From Pseudomonadota bacterium (lineage in GTDB: Bacteria; Pseudomonadota; Gammaproteobacteria; Burkholderiales; Burkholderiaceae_C), in NCBI GenBank assembly GCA_021783695.1, contig JAJXTO010000014.1, forward strand, positions 1 through 64,000: a stretch of DNA of 64,000 nt, given 5' to 3'. Under the pieces are notes generated by a model. That model was given only the letters and a program-made list of their open reading frames with translations, was not told the origin of the DNA and ran no database searches. Made by a program: the position numbers and the translations under genes. The number at the start of each line of letters is the position of its first letter. Position 1 is the first letter of the stretch. This document shows positions 38,069-46,906 of this stretch, one piece after another.

Positions 38069-38808
38069 GCGCGCTGCTGCATCCCACCCACGGCGCCTGG
38101 CGTGACGACGAGGACGGCAGGAGCTGGCCTCTGGCCGCACTGGCGGCGCTGCTGCTCGAAGCGGCGCTGATCGGCGCCTTGGTCTGGTGGAGCAGCCACC
38201 CCGCACCACCGCCTCCGCCCCCGCCCATCCAAATCGTGCTCGAAGCGCCCAAACCCGCCCCCAAAACGGTCGCGCCCCCCGCGCCCAAGCCGCCCGAGCC
38301 CAAAACCGTGCCGAAGCCTGTGGTCAAACCGCAGCCCAGGCCCATTGCCCACCAGGTGCAACCCAAGCCGGTGCAGCCGCCGCAGCCCGTGCCACAGCCC
38401 ACGCCCAAGGTCGAAACGCCCCCGGCCCCCGCGCCTGACACCACGCCGACCATGCCCGTGGCCGCTCCCACGCCCCCCGCACCGCCGCCGCCCGCGCCCC
38501 CTGCGCCGGACGTGGCCTCCATCAAGGCCACGTTCGAAGCCGAGTTGCGCAGCGCCATCCAGGCCGCGGTGCGCTACCCGCAGGCCGCCAAGCTGATGCA
38601 GCTCACAGGCAAGACGCTGGTGAGCTTCGACTTCCGCGACGGCGCCGTCAGCCATCTGCGCGTGCTCACCAGCAGCGGCGCCGATCTTCTCGACCACGCC
38701 GCGCTCGACGCCGTGCGCAACGCGTCTTTCCCCGCCACGCCCAAGCCATTGCAGGGCAAGTCCATGGCTTTCACCATCTGGGTGCGGTTTCACCTGAGCG
38801 AGTCCTGA
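38065..38808 (+). CDS. tonB: TonB energy-transducing protein
   Basis: 247 residues. A single N-terminal membrane anchor (about residues 16-40) leads to a long Pro/Lys/Glu-rich spacer that spans the periplasm (about 40-150). The C-terminal TonB domain has RYPQAAKLMQLTG and FPATPKPLQGKSM. It contacts the TonB boxes of outer-membrane receptors. Its last base is the first base of the next gene, so the ABC importer is coupled to the TonB complex. Confidence 0.93.
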   Translation: MSALLHPTHGAWRDDEDGRSWPLAALAALLLEAALIGALVWWSSHPAPPPPPPPIQIVLEAPKPAPKTVAPPAPKPPEPKTVPKPVVKPQPRPIAHQVQPKPVQPPQPVPQPTPKVETPPAPAPDTTPTMPVAAPTPPAPPPPAPPAPDVASIKATFEAELRSAIQAAVRYPQAAKLMQLTGKTLVSFDFRDGAVSHLRVLTSSGADLLDHAALDAVRNASFPATPKPLQGKSMAFTIWVRFHLSES

Positions 38809-39839
38809 TGTCTGCCACCGTTTGCCTCATTCCGCGCCGCGTGCAGCGCCTGCTGGCCAGCGCCGCGCTGTGCTGCGCCCCCCTCGCCGTGGCGCACGCC
38901 GCCACCCTCACCGTCTACGGCGCAATGGGCTATGACCAGCATGTCGCGCAAGCCTTCACCAAGGCCACGGGCATCCCGGTCAACCTCATCCACCTGAGCA
39001 CCGGCCCGCTGCTGGCGCGGGTGCAGGCCGAGAGCCGCAACCCGCAGTGGGACGTACTCTGGCTCGACGGCAACCAGGCCATGCAGACCTTCGCCACCCA
39101 AGGTCTGCTGCAATGCGGCTGGTCGCCCGCCGTGCGCTACACCGCCCTCGGCCAGCAGCTCATGCCACCCGATCATTGCTGGCAGCCGGTGGGGGTGACC
39201 TATGCGGGGGTCATCCTCTACAACCCCAAGGTCATCGGCCCCGCTGACTGGCCCAAGACCTGGAGCGATCTCGCCAAGCCAGCGCTGCGCGGCAAGGTGG
39301 GCATGGACAACCCCGCCATCTCCGGTCCCACCTATCCGCTGGTGGCCGGCCTGTTGCAGCATCTCGGCGAGGCCCAAGGCAAGGCGTATTTCGAGCGCCT
39401 CAAGGCCAACGGCCTGAAAGTGTTCCCGACCAATAGCGTCACCCTGCGGGCACTGCAATACGGCCAGATCGACGCTGCCGTGGTGCAAAGCTCGGCAGCC
39501 ATCGGCTTTCTGCACGACATGCCCACGCTGCGTATCGCCACGCCGGCACCGGCGACCGTGCTGCCGTCCGATCTGGCCATCGGCAAGCAGGTGTCCGGGC
39601 CTTTGCAGCAGCAGGCGCGGCGCTTCGTGCAATGGGTGCTGTCGCCCGCCGGGCAGGCCGCGATGCAGCAGGGCGACCCGGATGCCGACTCCAACTACCT
39701 GCCCCTGCTCGAGGGAGCCGCCGCACTGCCCAGCCTGAAGCAACTCGGCACGGGGCAGCCGCTGGTGCTGGCCCCCGCCGTCTGGGGACCAAAAGAGCCG
39801 CAGGTGATCGACTGGTTCACTGCGCAGATCGCGCGCTGA
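38808..39839 (+). CDS. ABC transporter periplasmic binding protein, iron(III)/aminoethylphosphonate class
   Basis: 343 residues with a signal peptide ending at about AVAHA-ATL. LTVYGAMGYDQHVAQAFTKA followed by TGI and NPQWDVLW matches the class that includes ferric-binding FbpA/AfuA and the 2-aminoethylphosphonate binder PhnS. I do not see the paired Tyr motif near the C-terminus typical of FbpA, so iron is not assured. It is the first gene of an SBP-permease-ATPase set coupled to tonB. Iron versus phosphonate or another organophosphorus ligand remains open. Confidence 0.82.
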   Translation: MSATVCLIPRRVQRLLASAALCCAPLAVAHAATLTVYGAMGYDQHVAQAFTKATGIPVNLIHLSTGPLLARVQAESRNPQWDVLWLDGNQAMQTFATQGLLQCGWSPAVRYTALGQQLMPPDHCWQPVGVTYAGVILYNPKVIGPADWPKTWSDLAKPALRGKVGMDNPAISGPTYPLVAGLLQHLGEAQGKAYFERLKANGLKVFPTNSVTLRALQYGQIDAAVVQSSAAIGFLHDMPTLRIATPAPATVLPSDLAIGKQVSGPLQQQARRFVQWVLSPAGQAAMQQGDPDADSNYLPLLEGAAALPSLKQLGTGQPLVLAPAVWGPKEPQVIDWFTAQIAR

Positions 39840-39858
39840 TCGGACAAGCTCTGTCCGA
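39840..39858 (+). promoter_or_regulatory. Stem-loop between binding protein and permease
   Basis: TCGGACA-AGCTC-TGTCCGA: perfect 7-base stem, 5-base loop, no T-tract. Hairpins at this place often stabilise the abundant binding-protein mRNA relative to the permease part. Confidence 0.65.
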
Positions 39859-39864
39859 AGCACC

Positions 39865-41586
39865 ATGATCGCCTTGCTGCAAGCCATGAATTGGCGACCC
39901 GACGCCGCAACCGCGCCAAGCGCAAGCGGCAAGATGGCCCGCCTGCGCCGCTGGGCGGCAGGTTGGGGTCTGCTGCTGGCCGCCGCGGTGTTCGTCGCGC
40001 TGTGGGCCTATCCGCTGCTGGGCTTTCTGCTCTCGGCCATGGTCCCGCACCTGCTGCAAGGCGGTCTGCGGCCCACACTCGCCCCGCTGCGGCACGCCAT
40101 CCAGGGCTATGAACTGCACGCCCTGTTCAACTCGCTGTGGGTCGCGCTCACCGTGGGGCTGCTGGCCCTGCCGTCCGGGCTGTGGCTGGCCTGGCTGCGC
40201 GAGCGCACCGATCTGCGCGGGCGCGGCGGGATCGAAGCGGGGGTCTGGCTGCTGCTGATCTTCCCCGACTTCTTTCTCGCCTCCGGCTGGATGCTGCTGG
40301 CCGCGCCCATCGGCCCGCTGGCTGCCTGGCCTGCCGCGCTGCACGCGGCGCAACTGCTGCTCGGGCCGGTGGGCATCGTCCTCACCCTGACGCTCAAGGT
40401 GGTGCCCTATGTGTTCCTCGTGGCGCAAGGCAGCCTGCGCCACACCAGCGCGGCGCAGCAGGAGGCGGCACGGGTGCATGGCCTGTCGCGGCTGTGGCGG
40501 CTGCGGCTCGGTCTGGTTGCTCTGCTGCCAGCCATCGCCGCCGGCTTTGCCATCGCCTACGCCGAATCGCTGCGCAACTTTGCGGTGGTGGCCACACTGG
40601 GCGCGAGCAGCGGTTTCACCATGGGCACCTATGCCATCTATCAAGCCGTCAACGGCATGCCGCTGAACTTCCCACTCGCGGCTGCCACCTCCTGGCTGCT
40701 GCTCGGGCTGGTGGTTCCCGCGCTCATCCTGCAGCACCGCGTCGGCCAGCGTGCCAGCCAGCACCAAACCCTGGGGGCCAAGCATCGCCCTGCGGCGCGG
40801 GTGCGGCTGGCAAGCAGCCATCAACTGCTGCACGGCGCGCTGCTTGTTGCGCTGGGTCTGTTCGCGCTGGCGCTGCCGACCTTTGCCGCGCTGGGCGTGG
40901 CCTGGCCGCGCGCCGGTTGGGCGCAGATTGCCGCCTCGCTGCCGCCGCTGCTGGCCGCCGTGGGCTATTCACTGCAACTGGCCTTGATTGCGGCCAGCAT
41001 CACGGTGTGCATCGCTCTGCCCATCGCCTGGCTGATCGCCCGGCCAGGGCGCGTGGGCCGCCTGCTCGACGTGGCCCTGCTGGCGATGATGGCACTTCCG
41101 CTCATCGTGCTGGCCGCCGCCTATCTGCAGGCCTACAACCAGCCTTACGCGCCGCTATATGGTGGCAGCCTGCTGCTGGCCATGGCCTATGTGGCGCTGG
41201 CCGTGCCGGCCACTAGCCGCGTGCTGATGGGGCCGGTGGCGCAGTTGCACCGCTCGCTGGCCGACGCCGCGCGGGTGCATGGCCTGTCGCGTTGGCAGAC
41301 ATTGCGGCATGTGCACCTGCCGCTGCTGTCCGGCGCGCTGTTCTATGGCTGGCTGCTGGCGGTGCTGTCCATTGCTTTCGAGCTGCCCGCGTCCGAGTTG
41401 CTTTACCCCGCGGGGCACCCGCCGCTGGCCGTGGCGCTGCTGCAATACGCCGGCGGCTTTCAACTCCACCAGCAGGCCCGGCTGCAGGTGCTGGGCATGG
41501 CCGCGCTGCTGGCGTTTGCCCTGCTGGCGCGCTGGGCGTATCAGCGCTTCACTCCCGTGACCTGGCGACAGCTTGGCCCAACCTGA
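39865..41586 (+). CDS. ABC transporter permease, two-domain fusion (FbpB/PhnV-like)
   Basis: 573 residues with about 12 membrane segments. Two ABC-permease halves are fused, each with its own EAA loop for the ATPase: QEAARVHGLSRLWRLRLGL in the first half (about nt 40460) and ADAARVHGLSRWQTLRHVH in the second (about nt 41265). The repeated EAARVHGLSR core shows internal duplication. One chain therefore replaces the usual permease dimer, as in FbpB. It starts 25 bases after the binding protein and ends 3 bases before the ATPase. Confidence 0.9.
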   Translation: MIALLQAMNWRPDAATAPSASGKMARLRRWAAGWGLLLAAAVFVALWAYPLLGFLLSAMVPHLLQGGLRPTLAPLRHAIQGYELHALFNSLWVALTVGLLALPSGLWLAWLRERTDLRGRGGIEAGVWLLLIFPDFFLASGWMLLAAPIGPLAAWPAALHAAQLLLGPVGIVLTLTLKVVPYVFLVAQGSLRHTSAAQQEAARVHGLSRLWRLRLGLVALLPAIAAGFAIAYAESLRNFAVVATLGASSGFTMGTYAIYQAVNGMPLNFPLAAATSWLLLGLVVPALILQHRVGQRASQHQTLGAKHRPAARVRLASSHQLLHGALLVALGLFALALPTFAALGVAWPRAGWAQIAASLPPLLAAVGYSLQLALIAASITVCIALPIAWLIARPGRVGRLLDVALLAMMALPLIVLAAAYLQAYNQPYAPLYGGSLLLAMAYVALAVPATSRVLMGPVAQLHRSLADAARVHGLSRWQTLRHVHLPLLSGALFYGWLLAVLSIAFELPASELLYPAGHPPLAVALLQYAGGFQLHQQARLQVLGMAALLAFALLARWAYQRFTPVTWRQLGPT

Positions 41587-41589
41587 ACC

Positions 41590-42684
41590 ATGACCCTGCT
41601 CCACATCGACGCCGTGCGCAAGCGCTTCGGCCACACCACCGCGCTGCATGACCTCAGCCTGCAACTGCAGGAAGGCGAAATCCTCTGCCTGCTCGGCCCC
41701 TCCGGATCGGGAAAGACCACGCTGCTGCGCCTGGTGGCCGGGCTGGAACGGCTCGATGGCGGCAGCATGCGCCTGGGCCAGACCGTGATCGACGCGGCAG
41801 GCGGCCCCTTCCTGCCGCCCGAACAGCGCCAGCTCGGCATGGTGTTCCAGGACTATGCGCTGTGGCCGCACCTGAGCGCGCTCGACAACGTCGCGCTGCC
41901 GCTGCACCGCATGGGCCGCGACAAATCGCGCGAACAGGCGCGCGCCATGCTGGCCGATGTGGGCCTGGCCGATCTGGCCGAGCGCCATCCGCACGCCCTC
42001 TCGGGCGGTCAGCAACAGCGCGTGGCGCTGGCGCGGGCGCTAGCAGTCAGACCCCGGCTTTTGCTGTGCGACGAGCCGCTGTCCAACCTCGACGCCGGGC
42101 TGCGCGAAGAACTCCGCGACCTCATCGGCAGCGTGGTGCGCACGCATGGCATCAGCGCGCTTTACATCACCCATGACCACCGCGAGGCCCTGGCCCTGGC
42201 CGACCGCGTGGGCGTGATGGCGCAGGGCCGCCTGCTGCAGCTCAGCAGCCCGCGCGAGCTGCTGCGCCAGCCCGCCACCGATTTCGTCGCCCGCTTCACC
42301 GGCGCACACGGGCCGTGGCCGGTGCGGCTGCGCGCCGGCCGGCTGCACACGCCCTGGGGCGAAGTGGCCGCGCCGCCCGCTTGCGCCGCGCTGGCCGACG
42401 GGCCGCACACCCTGTATCTGCGCAGTTCGGCGCTGCACCTGCCGCATGCCGACGTGGACATCGTCGGCCCGTACTGGCCGGTCCAGGCGCGCGTGCTTGG
42501 GCAACTGACCGTGGGCGAGCACACCGAACTGCGTCTCGACCTGCACGGCGTGACGCTGCGCCTGCCCGTGCCTGACGCGCACGCACCCACCACCGGCAGC
42601 ACGCTCTCCCTGCGCATCGCCGCGGCGCAAACCCTGCTCTATCCCGCAATCCCGACAACAACCCAAGAGGAACTCGCTGCATGA
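41590..42684 (+). CDS. ABC transporter ATPase (FbpC/PotA-like)
   Basis: 364 residues. Walker A is GPSGSGKTT, signature LSGGQQQRVALARAL, Walker B LLLCDEPLSNLD, and switch His in ITHDHREAL. A C-terminal TOBE-like regulatory domain (about residues 240-360) is present, as in ferric and phosphonate importers. It overlaps the next gene by 4 bases. Confidence 0.92.
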   Translation: MTLLHIDAVRKRFGHTTALHDLSLQLQEGEILCLLGPSGSGKTTLLRLVAGLERLDGGSMRLGQTVIDAAGGPFLPPEQRQLGMVFQDYALWPHLSALDNVALPLHRMGRDKSREQARAMLADVGLADLAERHPHALSGGQQQRVALARALAVRPRLLLCDEPLSNLDAGLREELRDLIGSVVRTHGISALYITHDHREALALADRVGVMAQGRLLQLSSPRELLRQPATDFVARFTGAHGPWPVRLRAGRLHTPWGEVAAPPACAALADGPHTLYLRSSALHLPHADVDIVGPYWPVQARVLGQLTVGEHTELRLDLHGVTLRLPVPDAHAPTTGSTLSLRIAAAQTLLYPAIPTTTQEELAA

Positions 42685-43436
42685 TGGCAACGCTGAACGC
42701 AACCGAATGGGGCGGCATGACCGCCATTTTCCTGGCCTCCGCCGTCGAGTGGGTGGAAGCCTTCACCATCGTGCTCGCCGTGGCGCTGACCATCGGCTGG
42801 GCCCGCGCCGCCGGGGCGGCGGCGGCGGCGCTGGCCGTGGTGGCCGCGCTCATTGCCGTCACCGGCGTGGGGCTGAACGTGGTGCAGGCGGACATCAATA
42901 TCATCCGCGCCGCCATCGGCCTGTTCCTGTTGCTGTTCGGCCTGCGCTGGTATGTCAAGGCCATCCGCCGCTACGCCGGGCGCACCAAGCTGCACGACGA
43001 AGCCAAGGAATTTGCCGAAACCCGCGAGAAGATCGGTCATGCAGAAGGCCGCGTCGCCTGGGCCGTGGCCTTCAAGGGCGTGCTGCTCGAAGGCTTGGAA
43101 GTGTGGCTGCTGGTGGTGGCGCTGGGCCGCACCATCAGCTACGGCCAAGCCACGGGCAGCGCCGTGGCCGCGCTGCTGGCGGTCATCGCCGTGGGCCTGG
43201 TGCTGCGCCAGCCGTTGACCAAGGTGCCCGAGAACACCTTGAAGTTCACCGTGGCCTGCGCGCTGCTCGCGTTCGGCACGTTCTGGAGCCTGGGCGGATT
43301 GCTCGACGAGGCCAAGGTCTGGCCGCTCGGCGATGTCACGCTGCTGCCGCTGTTTGCGGTGTACGCCGTGGCGGGGCGGCTATCCGCGTTCAAGCTGCGC
43401 TTGCCGCAAGCCGCCGCGCAAGGAGTCCGCGCATGA
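42681..43436 (+). CDS. Multi-pass membrane protein with two ExxE motifs (COG4280-like, FTR1-like)
   Basis: 251 residues with about seven membrane segments. Two internally similar ExxE motifs lie at the starts of membrane helices: EWVEA (Glu23, Glu26) and EGLEV (Glu137, Glu140). FTR1-type iron permeases carry REGLE motifs in two homologous halves. Here the Arg is missing in both, so it is a relative at best. It is coupled by ATGA to the upstream ATPase and the downstream small protein, so it belongs to the transport operon. A metal-permease role is inference; the family has no settled function that I know. Confidence 0.6.
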   Translation: MMATLNATEWGGMTAIFLASAVEWVEAFTIVLAVALTIGWARAAGAAAAALAVVAALIAVTGVGLNVVQADINIIRAAIGLFLLLFGLRWYVKAIRRYAGRTKLHDEAKEFAETREKIGHAEGRVAWAVAFKGVLLEGLEVWLLVVALGRTISYGQATGSAVAALLAVIAVGLVLRQPLTKVPENTLKFTVACALLAFGTFWSLGGLLDEAKVWPLGDVTLLPLFAVYAVAGRLSAFKLRLPQAAAQGVRA

Positions 43437-43594
43437 AAAAAGTCCTGCAACTCATTTTTGGCGATGGGCGCAATGTGGCCTCGGTCGCCATTGCCGTGGC
43501 GCTGGCCTGGGGCGCCGCGCAATGGCTGCCAGCGTCCAGTGGCTGGGTGCTGGTGGCCGCACTCATCGCCGCGGCTTTCTGGCAGGCGGGCTGA
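43433..43594 (+). CDS. Small membrane protein ending the transport operon
   Basis: 53 residues: a short basic N-terminus, then two hydrophobic stretches (about 15-30 and 36-50). AAGGAG lies before the ATG, and the start overlaps the preceding gene by 4 bases, which supports it being real. Function unknown; perhaps a partner subunit of the ExxE protein. Confidence 0.65.
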   Translation: MKKVLQLIFGDGRNVASVAIAVALAWGAAQWLPASSGWVLVAALIAAAFWQAG

Positions 43595-43617
43595 GCGCCG
43601 CGCCCACGATGCAGGCC

Positions 43618-44064
43618 TTACTTCGCCTTCTTCGGCCGCCCGGTCTTGATCGCAGGCACCGCATCGAGCGCAGCGAGCAGGGCGGCGTCGTTGAGCGTGG
43701 TCAACACGGAGATGCCTGCGCGAAGCACTTCGCTTTTTTTCGCCGGATGCGCCAGTTTGACCAGCCGCTCCTTGATCGCGCCGAGTGCCTCGTATTCGGC
43801 GCGGGGGATGGTGAAGCTATCGCGCACCAGCTTGATTTTCGGCGGCTTGGTTTCAATCACCATGGCCGCGGCGGGTTTGGCGACCTTGGCGACGGAAGGC
43901 TGCGCGGCGAACTGTACTGCGGCCGTCTTGCGCGACGGCGCCTTGGCGGGCGCGGGCTTTGCCACGCGTGTGACGGTTTTGCGCGGCGCAGGTCTGGCGG
44001 TGCGCGCCGGGCCGGTTACGGCCTTGGCCGTTTTGGCGGCTGGGTTGGGTTTGGCGACGGGCAT
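43618..44064 (-). CDS. Ala/Lys/Pro-rich protein with ribbon-helix-helix-like core and AT-hook-like tail
   Basis: 148 residues. The first half is a low-complexity Lys/Ala/Pro/Arg tail of the kind seen in histone-like proteins. Residues about 75-130 form a conserved, probably DNA-binding core (VRDSFTIPRAEYEALGAIKE, then KKSEVLRAGISVL), resembling ribbon-helix-helix proteins. The end, KTGRPKKAK, has the GRP core of an AT-hook. I do not recognise a named family. It converges on the transport operon and diverges from the phosphoesterase gene by 100 bases. Confidence 0.65.
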   Translation of the reverse strand: MPVAKPNPAAKTAKAVTGPARTARPAPRKTVTRVAKPAPAKAPSRKTAAVQFAAQPSVAKVAKPAAAMVIETKPPKIKLVRDSFTIPRAEYEALGAIKERLVKLAHPAKKSEVLRAGISVLTTLNDAALLAALDAVPAIKTGRPKKAK

Positions 44065-44164
44065 GCTGCTCTCCTCAAAAGAATGAAATAAACAGTTTAT
44101 ACCGTATTTTCAGTGTGCGGATTCTCATTGCCTGCCTTGTCATCCCCTCTCTGCAAACCAGAAC

Positions 44165-46840
44165 ATGCCGTACAAGAACACATGCGCCATCGCGCTCGCC
44201 CTGCTCGGCACCATCGCCTGCGCCCAGGCGGCCGGACCGGCCGCCATGCAAACCGCCGTGCTGCCTAGCGGCCGCCTGCTCACGCCCATCGGGCAACTGG
44301 CGCAGACGCTCAACTTCCCGACGCAACTCGCCATCAGCGGCGGCAGCGTGGCCGTGCTCACGGGTGGCGCCAGCAAGCTGCAAGGCGTCCAGCGCTTTTC
44401 CGCCGGGAACCTGCAGACGCAGGGCGGCGTGCTGACGCTGGTTGGCAAAGACAAGAAACAGACCGCCCCCGGCGCTACCGTGGCGCAGGGCAAGCAGGGC
44501 GATGGACGCACGCATGACGGCGAGGAAGTGATCCACGGCCAGAGCCTGTTCCAAGGCCTGGTTGCGGGGCCGGACGGCACGCTCTACGCCACCGGCGGCA
44601 ACAGCGACGATCTGCTGGCACTGGGCGCGCAGGCGAACGGCGGCCTGCATCTGCTGCGGCGTTATCCCTTGCAGTGGCAGCCCTTTCCGCGTGCGCAGTA
44701 TCCCTATCAGTACGCTGGAAACTGGCAGCAGACTCGCCATTTCTACCCGGACAGCGTGGTCATCGGCCCGTCCGGTCGGCACGCTTATGTCGCGGGCATG
44801 CTGGCCAACAGCCTGGCACGCATCGATTTGCACACCGGGCAGACCGACGATCTGAACGTCGGCAGCGACCCCTTCGCCGTGACCCTGGCCGACGGCGGGC
44901 GCAAGCTGGTGGTGAGCAACTGGGGCGGCAATGGCGTGACCATCATCGACCGTGTCGCGTGGCGCGTGCTGGGCAGCGTGCCCACTGGCCCTGTGCTCGG
45001 GCCGCACAGCTTTGCCGCAGGCGCGCACCCCACCGCGCTGGCGGCGCAGCCGGGCACGCCGCTGGTCTGGGTGGCCGATGCCAACCTCGACCGCATCGTC
45101 GCTGTGGACACGCGCCGCCTCAAGGCGGTGCGTGTGATCGACGACAGCCCCTATCACGGTGCTCCGCCCGGCTCCTACCCCGACGCGCTTGCCGTGGCGC
45201 AAGGCAAGCTGTTCGTGGCCAACGCAGGCAACAACGACGTGGCCGTGTATGACCTCGGCAGCGGCAAGCGCACGGCCCTCATCCCAACGGCCTGGTATCC
45301 CACGGCACTGGCGGCGCAGGGCGATGCCTTGTTCGTCGCCAGCGCCAAGGGCATGGGCGGCGGGCCCAACATCCACCATCAGTGGGTGGGCAATTTCATG
45401 CAGGGCGTGCTGCAACGCATCGACCTGCGCGAACTTTCCGCGCACGCCGCGCAATGGACGCAGACCGCGCTGTCCAACAACGGCTTCAGCGCCGCACAGC
45501 GCCAGCAGCGCGCGGCAGAAAACACCCGTGCCACCGCCTGGTTGCACGGCCACATCCGGCATGTGGTGTTCATCCTGCGCGAGAACAAAACCTTTGACGA
45601 GGATTTCGGCAAGTATCCCGCAGCAGGCCACTGGGCCGATCCCGCGCTCAACCTCTATGGCCCGCGCGAACTGCCCAACCTCTACCGCATGGCGGACCAC
45701 GGCGCGCTGTTCGTCAACTTCTTCGCCGACGGCGAAGTGACTTCGCAAGGCCATCAGTGGACGACAGCAGGCTCGGACTCGGACTTCATCCAGCGCACCT
45801 GGCCGCTGTACTACTCCGACCGCGGCTTTGTGGCCAACTCCGGCTGGTCGCAGTCGCTCGCGCCCGATGCCCGAGGTGCGCGCAATCCCTACGCCATCTA
45901 CAAAAACCTGTCGGCGCTCGGGCACTGGAGCAATCCGTGGATCACCTACCCGGCGCGGCTGTTCCTGTTCAACGACCTGCTGGCACACAAGGTCAGTTTC
46001 GAGGACTTCGGCGAGTTCGCTTCGCGCAACAAGATCGGCGACATATCGCCCGCCCTGCGCCGGCATCTGGCGATGGACTACCCCGCCTGGGACCGGCTCA
46101 TCCTCGACACCGACCGCGCCAAGGTGGTGCGCCACTGGCTGCAGCATCACCCGCTGCCGCGCGTGCTCTACATCTGGCTGCCCGACGACCACACCGCCGG
46201 CCACCACCCCTGCCTGCCCAGTCCGGACAGCTATGTGGCCAACAACGACGAAGCCACCGCGCAGGTCATCCACACTCTGTCCACCCTGCCCGGCTGGAAG
46301 CACACCCTGGTGCTGATGACCGAAGATGACGCCCAGTCCGGCGCCGACCACATCGACGCGCACCGCACTTTCGCGGTAGCCGCCGGGCCATGGGTCAACC
46401 CGGGCGTGCTGGTGACGCAACACTTCTCGCAGGTCGATCTGCTGCGCACCATCGAAAGCGTGGCTGGCATTCCGCCCATGTCGCAATGGGACGCCGGCGC
46501 GCAGGTGCTCTCGGGCATCTGGCGCAAACAGCCAGACCTTGCCCCCATCCCCATCCTGCCCGCCCAGGTGTCGATGCAGCGCAACCCCGGCGTGTGCAGT
46601 GCCGATGCGCCATTCCGTCATTTTCCCCTGGCGCATCCGCCCGGCGGGCAGACCCAGGCCAAAACCCCCGGCCCGAGCTACACACCGACCGCCCTGCTCA
46701 AAGTTTCTGGGCCCGAACAAATGCGACAGGAGTGGCTCGCAAGCAAAGGCGCGCCGGCCTATGCCGCCATGCTGGCCCACGTGCAGGCGCTGGCCCGTGC
46801 CCAGAACCGCCCCGTCACCAGCCTGATTGCGGGTGACTGA
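44165..46840 (+). CDS. Secreted beta-propeller / phosphoesterase (PF04185-type) fusion
   Basis: 891 residues with a signal peptide ending at about AQA-AGP (residue 22). Residues about 40-430 form a YncE/YVTN-type beta-propeller (VWVADANLDRIVAVDTRRL, LFVANAGNNDVAVYDL). Residues about 460-880 form a phosphoesterase of the phospholipase-C/acid-phosphatase superfamily. Metal and catalytic motifs are LRENKTFDEDFG, SQGHQWTTAGSDSDF, DDHTAGHH and MTEDDAQSGADHID. It probably hydrolyses phosphate esters in the periplasm or outside; substrate unknown. An intrinsic terminator follows at 46884. No start-site ribosome motif is clear. Confidence 0.9.
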   Translation: MPYKNTCAIALALLGTIACAQAAGPAAMQTAVLPSGRLLTPIGQLAQTLNFPTQLAISGGSVAVLTGGASKLQGVQRFSAGNLQTQGGVLTLVGKDKKQTAPGATVAQGKQGDGRTHDGEEVIHGQSLFQGLVAGPDGTLYATGGNSDDLLALGAQANGGLHLLRRYPLQWQPFPRAQYPYQYAGNWQQTRHFYPDSVVIGPSGRHAYVAGMLANSLARIDLHTGQTDDLNVGSDPFAVTLADGGRKLVVSNWGGNGVTIIDRVAWRVLGSVPTGPVLGPHSFAAGAHPTALAAQPGTPLVWVADANLDRIVAVDTRRLKAVRVIDDSPYHGAPPGSYPDALAVAQGKLFVANAGNNDVAVYDLGSGKRTALIPTAWYPTALAAQGDALFVASAKGMGGGPNIHHQWVGNFMQGVLQRIDLRELSAHAAQWTQTALSNNGFSAAQRQQRAAENTRATAWLHGHIRHVVFILRENKTFDEDFGKYPAAGHWADPALNLYGPRELPNLYRMADHGALFVNFFADGEVTSQGHQWTTAGSDSDFIQRTWPLYYSDRGFVANSGWSQSLAPDARGARNPYAIYKNLSALGHWSNPWITYPARLFLFNDLLAHKVSFEDFGEFASRNKIGDISPALRRHLAMDYPAWDRLILDTDRAKVVRHWLQHHPLPRVLYIWLPDDHTAGHHPCLPSPDSYVANNDEATAQVIHTLSTLPGWKHTLVLMTEDDAQSGADHIDAHRTFAVAAGPWVNPGVLVTQHFSQVDLLRTIESVAGIPPMSQWDAGAQVLSGIWRKQPDLAPIPILPAQVSMQRNPGVCSADAPFRHFPLAHPPGGQTQAKTPGPSYTPTALLKVSGPEQMRQEWLASKGAPAYAAMLAHVQALARAQNRPVTSLIAGD

Positions 46841-46883
46841 CGCAGCGCCCTCAACGGCTGGCACAGCGCAGCCCGCTCTCACC

Positions 46884-46906
46884 AGGCCCCGCAAAGGGGC
46901 CTTTTT
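46884..46906 (+). terminator. Intrinsic terminator after the phosphoesterase gene
   Basis: AGGCCCC-GCAAA-GGGGCCT: a perfect 7-base GC-rich stem with a 5-base loop followed by a T5 tract. Textbook form. Confidence 0.9.

Noticed and set aside
44065-44164. Possible Fur or PhoB site before the phosphoesterase gene
   Set aside because: A single TTGTCAT half-site and an A/T-rich patch, with no second half at the right spacing and no Fur-like dyad.
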